Below, in pieces: positions 1-5,424 of a stretch of DNA of 6,339 nucleotides. Origin of the DNA: Verrucomicrobiales bacterium. Lineage in GTDB: Bacteria > Verrucomicrobiota > Verrucomicrobiia > Limisphaerales > RI-55. A program made the translations under genes and the position numbers. Every line of letters starts with the position of its first letter. The first letter of the stretch is position 1. Below the pieces are notes generated by a model. It was not told the origin of the DNA and ran no database searches. It saw nothing but the letters and a program-made list of their open reading frames with translations. Location of the stretch: contig DNDP01000199.1 in NCBI GenBank assembly GCA_003484235.1, forward strand, positions 1 to 6,339, given 5' to 3'.

Positions 1-2658
1 CGATGGCGCGGGATTCTCCAGATCCTTCACCAGCACCGCAAAGGCGCCGGGTGCCAGCCGTGCGCCGAGCGGGAAGGTGAACTGCACCCCCTGTGCGAAG
101 GTGATGCCGCTCAGCTCCATTTCCTGCGATGACGCGTTCTTCAGCTCGATGAACTCGTAGCGGTCGCCGTCGATGGCGTTCAGCTCCGGCGGATGATACA
201 TCACTTCGGTGACCAGCAGGTTGGTGAAGGTCTGCCGGAGGAAGAACGTGGCTTCATTCAGGGCGCTCCATTCGCCTCCATTCAACACGCGTGCCTTCAC
301 CTGCTGGCTCTCGGTGAGCGGGAGGGCGCCCGAGTAGACCCGCGCCCCGGCGGAGACGGCGCCGCCCGCGAGACGCGGATCCGTGCCGTCGGTGGTGTAG
401 TGGATCGTGCCCGGACCGGCGTTCATCGTCAGCGCGTAACCCGGATCGACGATGCCCCCGTGCTGGCTGAAGGTGGGTGCCGGGGTGAAGGGATAATAGC
501 CCGCCGTCCGCAGCTGGTTCAGGACGATGCCGCCGCGGACGGGCAGGTAGTTGTTGACGACGTTGTTGATGGCGTTGACCCATTCCACGTTGCGCGTGAG
601 CGGAGTACTGCGCTGCGCATCACCCCAGCGGGCGGATTCCCCGACCATGGCACGGTCGATCTCGGCGACCCGCTGCAGGAACCGGTTGGTCGCGGAGCCG
701 GGCGTGAACACGCCGCCATTGAAGAAATGCCGGTGCACATGATCGGCCACCTTCAGCCGGAACTCCGGGCTGCCGGCGCCCAGCTTCTGGAACACCCACT
801 GCGGATTGCTCTTGTTGAACACGTCGCCGGCCGGATAGGGCCCCAGCCGGTTTTCGTTCACGTTGAGCAGCGTGTGCTCGGAATCGTGGGCGACAAACCG
901 GAAGCCGTCGGTGCCGGTGCGGTCACGGATGCCGTACCAGTTGTTCGGCGAATTGTTGCCCAGGAAGTTCGAGACAGGCGCGTCGAGGTTGCCGCCGAAG
1001 AAGATCACGAGCATGTAGTCGATCAGGTTCGGCACGTCGACCAGCACCGGATAGTTCACGTTGCGCGAACCGTCGGGATTTTTGCCCTGTACGAACTGGT
1101 AGGTCGGCTCGTCGATGCCGGCGTTGCAGATGTTCCAAAGCTGCTGCCAGGCATCGAGAGTGCCGTCGGTGGCGTTGATGGTGTACGGACCCGCCTCCAC
1201 CTTCACGACATCGTAGTTCGTTTTGCTGCCGCCGAAGTAGGACTCGGCAAAGGAGGCCTCCGGCCGCTCGTCCCAGTTGTAGAGCCCCCAGAACTGCCCG
1301 TTGATGTAGAGGTAAAAGAACCAGCCCCGCTCGGCCGGCCTGCCCATCGCCAGCTGCGTGTCGCGGCTGAACTGGTCCCGCAGGAAGATGCAGTTGGCGC
1401 TGCCGCCGAAACTCCACGAGTGGTTCTGCGCCGTGCGCAGGTCGATGCCGTCGAACTCGTCCGTCCCATTGTCGCCGAAGAGGGGGAACTTCAGCTTGCC
1501 GGCGCCGTACTCCTTGCGGAAGAAGAGGCGGAAGGAATGTTTCGGATTGCTCGTGCTCCGGCTGAACCCGCCCCGGATGCGCACACCTGCGTCGATCTGG
1601 AAGCCGTCGGTGCCGTCCGGATAGATCAGCTCAGCGGAGGTCGGACGTTCCCAGTCGATGCCGTCCTGCCCGGGATTCGAATAGATGCCGTTCACCGGGT
1701 CGAACAGATGGTTCAAATCGGTCACCAGCGACAGGACCGGCACCGCCTTGAGATCCTCCTGGATGGTCGCGCTGTAGGCGGGGCTGTTCACGACATCCGG
1801 GTCCATGCCGTAGTCCACCCGGTTTGCGCCCCAGCTCGCCGGCCAGCCCGGAGGTGCCGCGCCGTTCTGTGACTGCAGGACCACGTCCGCCGTGAAGATG
1901 AAGGAAAGCGTGTCCACATTGGAGGGCTGCCAGCCGCTGCGAAAAGCCGCCGCCCGCAGCACGGTGGTCCCGCCAATGGGGATGGGGCCGCCGTAGACGG
2001 TGCCGGTTGTCGCCGTCGGGGGCACGCCGTTGGTGGTGAAGCGGATGGTGGCGCCGGGCGTCTCCGTGGTGATCACCAGGTTGAAAGGCTGGTCGAAGAA
2101 CCCCCGCGCATGGCTGAACTTGGTGTCCTTCACCTTGAAGAAGAAGCTGTTCACGTTGGCTGACCCGGGCGTGGGCGTGGCGAAGTAATAGTTCAACCCC
2201 TGATAGCTGCCGTAGGAGACGTTCTCGAACTGCTCCGGAAAGGCCGGCGAAAATTCCGTGGCAATCGTGGGCGTCGCCGCCGGCTGATGCACCAGTGCGA
2301 GATACTCGCCGGCCGCCGCCAGCCCGAACGAGGTGTGCAGCGGAGCGCCGGGCACCCGCCGGTTCTTGCCCGACGCGAACACGACCAGGTGGGCGTTGGC
2401 GGCGAGGTTCGTGGACGGGAACCGCCAGCGGGTCAGATCCGAGGCAGTGTCGGTCAGGTACCAGTCCGAAAGATTGACAGCCGCGCCGGTCGGGTTGTGC
2501 ACCTCGATCCAGTCCGAGAACGCGCCGTCCTCGTCCATGATGTTGGTGGAATTGGCCGCCATGAACTCTGTAATCACGAGCTGGGCGTGGCCCGGACAGG
2601 TTATCAGAGCGAAGGCTGCGGCGAGGAGTGTGAGACGGAATGATTGTCGGGCCGGCAT
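1..2658 (-). CDS. Secreted multidomain protein: lamin-tail domains plus CotH kinase-like domain (partial, C-terminus beyond window)
   Basis: The frame is open for 886 codons from ATG at 2658 to the left edge. The N-terminus is a Sec signal peptide (hydrophobic LTLLAAAFALI, likely cleavage after GHA at residue 25). A lamin-tail domain follows at about 27-125 (LVITEFMAANS, SDWIEVHNPTG, LSDWYLTD), then a chitobiase-type beta domain at about 195-245 (PGATIRFTTNGVPP). A CotH kinase-like region spans about 305-650, with FLRDQFSRDTQ near 425, INGQFWGLYN near 457-466 and HD in VAHDSEHTLLN at 591-592. A second chitobiase-type domain lies at about 745-800 (PGTIHYTTDGTDP) and a second lamin-tail domain starts near 814 (LLVTEVMYHPPE). 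CotH proteins in spore formers are protein kinases; here the domain is exported, so kinase activity is unproven. Lamin-tail domains are thought to anchor or bind at the cell surface. No Shine-Dalgarno precedes the ATG. The gene lies 134 bases downstream of the anti-sigma-like gene on the same strand, so cotranscription is possible. Domain calls are strong; the biological role is unknown. Confidence 0.92.
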   Translation of the reverse strand, partial: MPARQSFRLTLLAAAFALITCPGHAQLVITEFMAANSTNIMDEDGAFSDWIEVHNPTGAAVNLSDWYLTDTASDLTRWRFPSTNLAANAHLVVFASGKNRRVPGAPLHTSFGLAAAGEYLALVHQPAATPTIATEFSPAFPEQFENVSYGSYQGLNYYFATPTPGSANVNSFFFKVKDTKFSHARGFFDQPFNLVITTETPGATIRFTTNGVPPTATTGTVYGGPIPIGGTTVLRAAAFRSGWQPSNVDTLSFIFTADVVLQSQNGAAPPGWPASWGANRVDYGMDPDVVNSPAYSATIQEDLKAVPVLSLVTDLNHLFDPVNGIYSNPGQDGIDWERPTSAELIYPDGTDGFQIDAGVRIRGGFSRSTSNPKHSFRLFFRKEYGAGKLKFPLFGDNGTDEFDGIDLRTAQNHSWSFGGSANCIFLRDQFSRDTQLAMGRPAERGWFFYLYINGQFWGLYNWDERPEASFAESYFGGSKTNYDVVKVEAGPYTINATDGTLDAWQQLWNICNAGIDEPTYQFVQGKNPDGSRNVNYPVLVDVPNLIDYMLVIFFGGNLDAPVSNFLGNNSPNNWYGIRDRTGTDGFRFVAHDSEHTLLNVNENRLGPYPAGDVFNKSNPQWVFQKLGAGSPEFRLKVADHVHRHFFNGGVFTPGSATNRFLQRVAEIDRAMVGESARWGDAQRSTPLTRNVEWVNAINNVVNNYLPVRGGIVLNQLRTAGYYPFTPAPTFSQHGGIVDPGYALTMNAGPGTIHYTTDGTDPRLAGGAVSAGARVYSGALPLTESQQVKARVLNGGEWSALNEATFFLRQTFTNLLVTEVMYHPPELNAIDGDRYEFIELKNASSQEMELSGITFAQGVQFTFPLGARLAPGAFAVLVKDLENPAPS

Positions 2659-2792
2659 GCGAGTGAATTGGTGCGCAAGTTACAGGCCGAAGTCGGAATT
2701 GCAAGGGCGTGGGACCGGGCCGGACGGCAGCGCCGGGCCAGACGCTTTTCCCCCTTGTCGCTGCCCGGGGGGCACATTGAAGCGGTTCGGTG

Positions 2793-3509
2793 CTATCTAT
2801 TGTTGCTCAATCGCTGCCGGACGAATTGGTCAACCTTGCCGAGTGTGTCAACGAGATTGGTGTCCACGGGAAAGTTTTGCTGAAAGCGGGCTCCCTCCTT
2901 GGACTGCCCCACCACTCGAATCTCACCAGCCGCTCGATCATAGATGATCTTGGCGAAGGGCTGCGTCGATCCCGATGGCTGTCTTACCTCCCACGCGGGC
3001 AAGTCGTCGCTATGAGTCAATGTTTCTACGGCAGCGGCCGGCCAAACTTGTTGGAAGGTTGCCAACTCGTTGGTGTTGCTACCACGCGTGGCTCCGGCGG
3101 TGTCTAGCAATGCGATTTGAACAATGGGTTCGTCATCGCCGGGAATAAGCACAAACACCAGAAGCGCCACGGCGACTGCGGCCAGCCCCAGGGCCCACCG
3201 CCAGTTCCACCCCGGCTTTCGACCAGAGCTCGTGTCCTGCTTCGGCCTGCCGAGAGTCTTTCGCACCTTGGTCTGCAATCGTTCGCGGGCGTAGGCGGGC
3301 ATTTCCGCCCCGGTGGCTTGTGTTGCGTTCACGAGCGGAAGCGCCTCTTTCGTGGCGCGAACGTCCGCCGTCAATCGCTCAAAATCCGCCCGCAACTCGG
3401 GATTGCCGGTCAGCAACCGGTCCAGCTCCGCGCGCTCGGCCTCGGTGGCTTGTTGCGCGATGACCTTCATGGCCAGATCAAACAGTCTTTGGTCATTCAT
3501 CAAGTTCAT
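2793..3509 (-). CDS. Single-pass membrane protein in anti-sigma position (probable anti-sigma factor)
   Basis: This 238-residue protein has a charged, helical, cytoplasmic-looking N-terminus (residues 1-100, with AMKVIAQQATEAERAELDRLL resembling the start of anti-sigma domains). One membrane segment lies at about 104-123 (WALGLAAVAVALLVFVLI), followed by a periplasmic domain of about 115 residues that I do not recognise. There is no HxxxCxxC zinc motif, so it is not a zinc-binding anti-sigma of the ZAS type. It follows the ECF sigma gene directly: its ATG shares an ATGA with the stop of the sigma frame as read, or lies 22 bases after the sigma stop if the sigma frameshift is corrected. The expected role, inferred from topology and position, is to hold the sigma factor at the membrane and release it on an envelope signal. 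A second ATG at 3500 (MNDQRLF) is an equally good start; neither has a clear Shine-Dalgarno. The stop is TAG at 2795-2793. Confidence 0.85.
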   Translation of the reverse strand: MNLMNDQRLFDLAMKVIAQQATEAERAELDRLLTGNPELRADFERLTADVRATKEALPLVNATQATGAEMPAYARERLQTKVRKTLGRPKQDTSSGRKPGWNWRWALGLAAVAVALLVFVLIPGDDEPIVQIALLDTAGATRGSNTNELATFQQVWPAAAVETLTHSDDLPAWEVRQPSGSTQPFAKIIYDRAAGEIRVVGQSKEGARFQQNFPVDTNLVDTLGKVDQFVRQRLSNNR

Positions 3510-4102
3510 CGCAGTTCGTGTTTCGATTCTTTCAACTGCCCCGGTTCCAGATGCGCCGCATCGCGTCCAAACCGCGTTTCAAGTGGACCCACCGAACCGA
3601 CCGCCATCGCGCGCTTTTTCGCAATCTCTTCGTAACGCAATCCGTGAAGAAAGAAATCCGAAAGCACTTCGCCCAGCGGCGGTTTCAGCGCAGCCAACGA
3701 TGCTGCCAGCCGATCCGCGAGTTCCTTCTGTTCGAGCTTTTCCAACGGCGTTTCCCCCGACGGTGCCTCGAAAAGGGCGGAGCTTTCGTCCAAGGCGGAC
3801 TCCAACGATTCCGTTTTTCCCTCGCCTCGTTTCCTGGCGAAACGTTCCCGCAGGAGACTCACGGCACGGTGATGCGCGATGCTGGCGGCGAGCGGCTTGA
3901 GTTCCTCGACCGTCTTCACGGTGTCCGCCTTCGCCACCAGTTCCTCCAAGGCCTCGATCGCCACATCTTCAACCTCGCCCGGCAGAAACGGCTGAAGTTT
4001 GAGTCGCGCGACCGCAAAGACCACCGGCCACAGCCACTGAAAGGCATCGTCCCAGGCTTCCGGTTCGCCCGCCCTGAGCAATTGCAGGTCGGGCGCGTTC
4101 AT
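3506..4102 (-). CDS. ECF-type RNA polymerase sigma factor with apparent C-terminal frameshift
   Basis: The frame encodes 198 residues from ATG at 4102. Region sigma-2 is at about 13-95 (EPEAWDDAFQWLWPVVFAVA, VEDVAIEALEELV, ASIAHHRAVSLLRERFARK). An acidic linker follows, then sigma-4 from about 128 (LAASLAALKPPLGEVLSDFF, GLRYEEIAKKRAMAVGSVG). Such factors direct RNA polymerase to a small set of promoters and are usually restrained by the next gene's product. The 4102 start gives an ATGA overlap with the toxin gene stop, implying coupled translation. An upstream in-frame ATG at 4150 would add 16 residues inside the toxin gene and looks less likely. After VGSVG (residue 172) the sequence stops resembling the family: PLETRFGRDAAHL replaces the expected recognition-helix residues, which are found in the next frame. 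The gene is therefore either inactivated in its DNA-binding end or affected by a sequencing error. Family assignment is firm; function is uncertain. Confidence 0.82.
   Translation of the reverse strand: MNAPDLQLLRAGEPEAWDDAFQWLWPVVFAVARLKLQPFLPGEVEDVAIEALEELVAKADTVKTVEELKPLAASIAHHRAVSLLRERFARKRGEGKTESLESALDESSALFEAPSGETPLEKLEQKELADRLAASLAALKPPLGEVLSDFFLHGLRYEEIAKKRAMAVGSVGPLETRFGRDAAHLEPGQLKESKHELR
3532..3585 (-). other. Displaced C-terminus of the ECF sigma factor in the shifted frame
   Basis: In the frame offset from the sigma gene, codons from CAC at 3585 to TGA at 3534-3532 read HLKRGLDAMRRIWNRGS and stop. This is the kind of ending expected for the sigma-4.2 recognition helix after VGSVG. 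The in-frame reading of the same bases (PLETRFGRDAAHL...) does not resemble it. The junction is GGT-C-CAC at 3589-3583, so one extra C, or loss of two bases from a GGTGTCCAC-like sequence, would account for the shift. The family resemblance is from memory. Confidence 0.7.
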
Positions 4103-4491
4103 GGCGTCGGCCACGGCATGTCCTGTGGCTTTGGTTGGCCCGGGCGCCAACAGGACAGGCCCTCGGTGCCCACCCGCAGCACCAGGCCCATTCGTTTTGC
4201 TTTGGTGTCAAAGTCGGGATGGCGAAGCAGGCGACGTATGAAACTTGCCGCTTCCCGTCCCCGGACATCCAACCACACCAGGCAGTAGCCTTCATGCGCC
4301 AGTTCGGGCCGGTAAAAGTCCCGGTCCAGGGTGACAAAGGTGGGCTGTGGCAGCCGGTGGAGCAACGGGATGAGATTCTCGTCCTTGGTTCCGGTGTCCC
4401 CAAGTTCCTCCCCGATCGCCCGGAAACGAATCCGCCAGCTACGCAGCAACAGCCGCTGCCCGGCGGGCAGATTTTCGTCGAGCACCAACAT
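4099..4491 (-). CDS. PIN-like DUF5615-type toxin, putative ribonuclease of a TA pair
   Basis: This 130-residue protein opens with LDENLP (D5, E6), has an acidic DEN at 37-39, and carries TLDRDF (D56, D58). These are the acidic motifs of DUF5615/Mut7-C-like PIN-fold proteins, which are predicted metal-dependent RNases and typical partners of DUF433 antitoxins. A WLDVRG segment at 73-78 adds another acidic position. The start at 4491 is supported by AAGGGA a few bases upstream and by the LVLDEN motif sitting right at the N-terminus. A longer reading from 4584 would add 31 low-complexity Arg/Ser/Pro residues lying inside the antitoxin gene and is rejected. The first 53 bases overlap the antitoxin gene in another frame. 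The stop shares ATGA with the sigma gene start. The C-terminal Pro-rich tail (PGQPKPQDMPWPTP) is longer than I expect for the family. RNase activity is inferred, not shown. Confidence 0.8.
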   Translation of the reverse strand: MLVLDENLPAGQRLLLRSWRIRFRAIGEELGDTGTKDENLIPLLHRLPQPTFVTLDRDFYRPELAHEGYCLVWLDVRGREAASFIRRLLRHPDFDTKAKRMGLVLRVGTEGLSCWRPGQPKPQDMPWPTP

Positions 4492-4750
4492 GAAATCCCT
4501 TGAACGGCTCGTGCTTCTCCACCAGCGGCGCGATGGCGATGGCTTCGGCGATGGCCTCGTCGGTGACCCGGCCATCCCACTCACTCCCGATTTCGCTCCA
4601 GGTCAGCCCGTCTTCCAGTTGCTCCAGGACGTTCCAGACCATGATGCGGGTGCCCTTGAACGTGGGTTGACCGCCGCAGATCTTCGGATCGGCCACGATA
4701 TGGCGGCCGAGTTCGATCCGCTGGCGCTGTTCTGGAGACTTTGCCTTCAT
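4439..4750 (-). CDS. DUF433 antitoxin-like protein
   Basis: The 103-residue product shows the DUF433 signature IVADPKICGGQPTFKGTRI (about 18-36), followed by a helix-turn-helix-like stretch MVWNVLEQLEDGLTWSEIGSEW (37-58) and TDEAIAEAIAIA (63-74). DUF433 proteins are small DNA-binding proteins that usually precede a DUF5615 PIN-like gene and are thought to act as antitoxin and autorepressor. The start at 4750 (MKAKSPEQRQ) is chosen because an upstream ATG at 4858 would add 36 unconserved residues reaching into the divergent intergenic region. There is no Shine-Dalgarno; a candidate promoter close to the start suggests a very short leader. The last 18 or so residues (FHVGARRKSARRAAAVAA) are encoded by bases that also encode the toxin N-terminus and its ribosome-binding site. 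This basic tail lies outside the domain and may be a by-product of the overlap. Confidence 0.85.
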   Translation of the reverse strand: MKAKSPEQRQRIELGRHIVADPKICGGQPTFKGTRIMVWNVLEQLEDGLTWSEIGSEWDGRVTDEAIAEAIAIAPLVEKHEPFKGFHVGARRKSARRAAAVAA

Positions 4751-4762
4751 GCCAATGAAGGG

Positions 4763-4792
4763 AATATGCGCCGCCTTGGGGCGGGATGGCAA
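4763..4792 (-). promoter_or_regulatory. Candidate promoter of the antitoxin-toxin-sigma operon
   Basis: On the minus strand TTGCCA (4792-4787; 5 of 6 matches to TTGACA) is followed after 18 bases by CATATT (4768-4763; 4 of 6 matches to TATAAT). The -10 end lies 12 bases before the ATG at 4750, so transcripts would carry a leader of only a few bases, consistent with the missing Shine-Dalgarno. The match is modest and untested. Confidence 0.3.
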
Positions 4793-4834
4793 GCCGGCGG
4801 GCGGTTTTGTTGGATTCTGAGAAAGTTGTAAGAA

Positions 4835-4850
4835 GCGAACGGCCGTTTGC
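4835..4850. promoter_or_regulatory. Near-palindrome in the divergent intergenic region, candidate operator
   Basis: The 16 bases GCGAACGGCCGTTTGC form an inverted repeat with a perfect 10-base core (AACGGCCGTT) and one mismatched pair. The site lies between the divergent starts at 4750 (antitoxin) and 4900 (secreted repeat protein), 43 bases upstream of the candidate -35 of the antitoxin. A dimeric antitoxin could bind here, but there is only one copy and GC-rich DNA makes short palindromes common. Confidence 0.25.
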
Positions 4851-4899
4851 GATGTCACGGGCGAAGACCGTTCAAACTAAACATCAAATAGACAAAACC

Positions 4900-5319
4900 A
4901 TGAAAATCCTGACCAAACTCGCCCTTGCCGCCGCCCTCCTGACTTCCACCGTCGCCGCCCAGGCCGACTGGGTGCAGGGACATTTCCGGGCCAACGGCAC
5001 CTACGTCGCTCCGTACTACCGCACGCCGGCCAACGGCAATCCGTTCGACAACTTGAGCTATTCCAGATCCGTCACCCTGCCATCCTATGGCGGCCATGCC
5101 GTGACACCACGGACCCTTCCCGGAATCGGCCGGAGTTCCGGCACCTCGGGTTACGTGTACCGCAATCCCTTCGCGGCAACGCCGTCCGTGAGCGTGCGGG
5201 GATACACCCGGAGCAACGGCACCTACGTTGCGCCCCACGTTCGGACCCGCGCCAACCACACTGTGACTGACAACCTCAGCTATCGGGGTTTTGGAACAGT
5301 TCGGATGCGGCGGAACTGA
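4900..5319 (+). CDS. Small secreted protein with two NGTYVAP/DNLSY repeats
   Basis: This 139-residue protein starts with a clear Sec signal peptide (MKILTKLALAAALLTSTVAA, likely cleavage after AQA at residue 22). The mature part carries two copies of one motif, at about 25-54 and 99-128, separated by a Ser/Gly/Pro-rich linker. Each copy has V-x-G, an Arg, the block NGTYVAP, then RT, AN and finally DNLSY. I have seen similar one-copy motifs in short exported proteins of many Gram-negative bacteria, without a known function. The start at 4900 is chosen because the signal peptide begins there; a frame extension to 4786 would add 38 residues lacking signal character. The leader just before the ATG is A-rich (CATCAAATAGACAAAACC) with no Shine-Dalgarno. 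The gene diverges from the toxin-antitoxin cluster. The protein is predicted periplasmic or extracellular; its role is unknown. Confidence 0.85.
   Translation: MKILTKLALAAALLTSTVAAQADWVQGHFRANGTYVAPYYRTPANGNPFDNLSYSRSVTLPSYGGHAVTPRTLPGIGRSSGTSGYVYRNPFAATPSVSVRGYTRSNGTYVAPHVRTRANHTVTDNLSYRGFGTVRMRRN
4972..5061 (+). repeat. Protein-level direct repeat, copy 1
   Basis: This stretch encodes residues 25-54 of the secreted repeat protein (VQGHFRANGTYVAP then YYRTPAN and DNLSY). It aligns without gaps to copy 2, 74 codons downstream. Confidence 0.75.
5194..5283 (+). repeat. Protein-level direct repeat, copy 2
   Basis: This stretch encodes residues 99-128 (VRGYTRSNGTYVAP then HVRTRAN and DNLSY). 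The NGTYVAP and DNLSY blocks are identical to copy 1 at protein level, with third-base differences in the DNA (for example GTC/GTT and GCT/GCG), so the duplication is not recent. Confidence 0.75.
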
Positions 5320-5388
5320 ACCGATGCCCCACCGTTCCCTTTGCAGGGCTTGGTGATCTCGGTTCAGGCAATTCGGTGTTTGGCGCTT

Positions 5389-5420
5389 CTCCTCAGCCCT
5401 CCTGCTAGTAGGGAGAGGAG
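5389..5420. repeat. Imperfect hairpin, possible REP-like intergenic element
   Basis: CTCCTC-AG-CCCT (5389-5400) pairs with AGGG-A-GAGGAG (5410-5420), giving ten base pairs with a small asymmetric internal loop and a nine-base loop (CCTGCTAGT). It lies 70 bases after the stop of the secreted repeat gene. No T-run follows on either strand, so it is not a standard intrinsic terminator. Pyrimidine/purine hairpins of this look are common intergenic repeats in some high-GC bacteria. Its right arm ends 4 bases before the first CHAT-like codons and also forms a purine-rich Shine-Dalgarno-like run. Confidence 0.6.
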
Positions 5421-5424
5421 TGCT

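Noticed and set aside
193..1872. A 559-codon plus-strand open frame
   Set aside because: It lies antisense, codon-for-codon, to the lamin-tail/CotH gene, whose frame gives clear domains. The plus-strand product is rich in Val, Arg and Glu, has no recognisable motif, and is expected from third-base GC bias.
1631..2704. A 357-codon minus-strand frame overlapping the lamin-tail gene
   Set aside because: The product is Arg/Gly/His/Pro-rich with no domain, while the other minus frame reads a signal peptide and a lamin-tail domain over the same bases.
2659..2792. Possible terminator after the anti-sigma gene
   Set aside because: GC-rich inverted repeats are present (GGCCGG with CCGGGCC) but stems are short or bulged and no T-run follows, so no terminator is claimed.
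3506..4102. Programmed ribosomal frameshifting as the explanation for the sigma gene
   Set aside because: No slippery heptamer or obvious downstream structure was seen at GGGTCCAC, so mutation or sequencing error is preferred.
3518..4288. Plus-strand open frame of 256 codons across the sigma and toxin genes
   Set aside because: It is antisense to two recognisable proteins, and its product is Arg/Pro/Phe-rich and motif-free.
4331..4831. Plus-strand open frame of 166 codons across toxin and antitoxin genes
   Set aside because: It is a shadow of the DUF433 and PIN-like genes, which carry clear motifs on the other strand.
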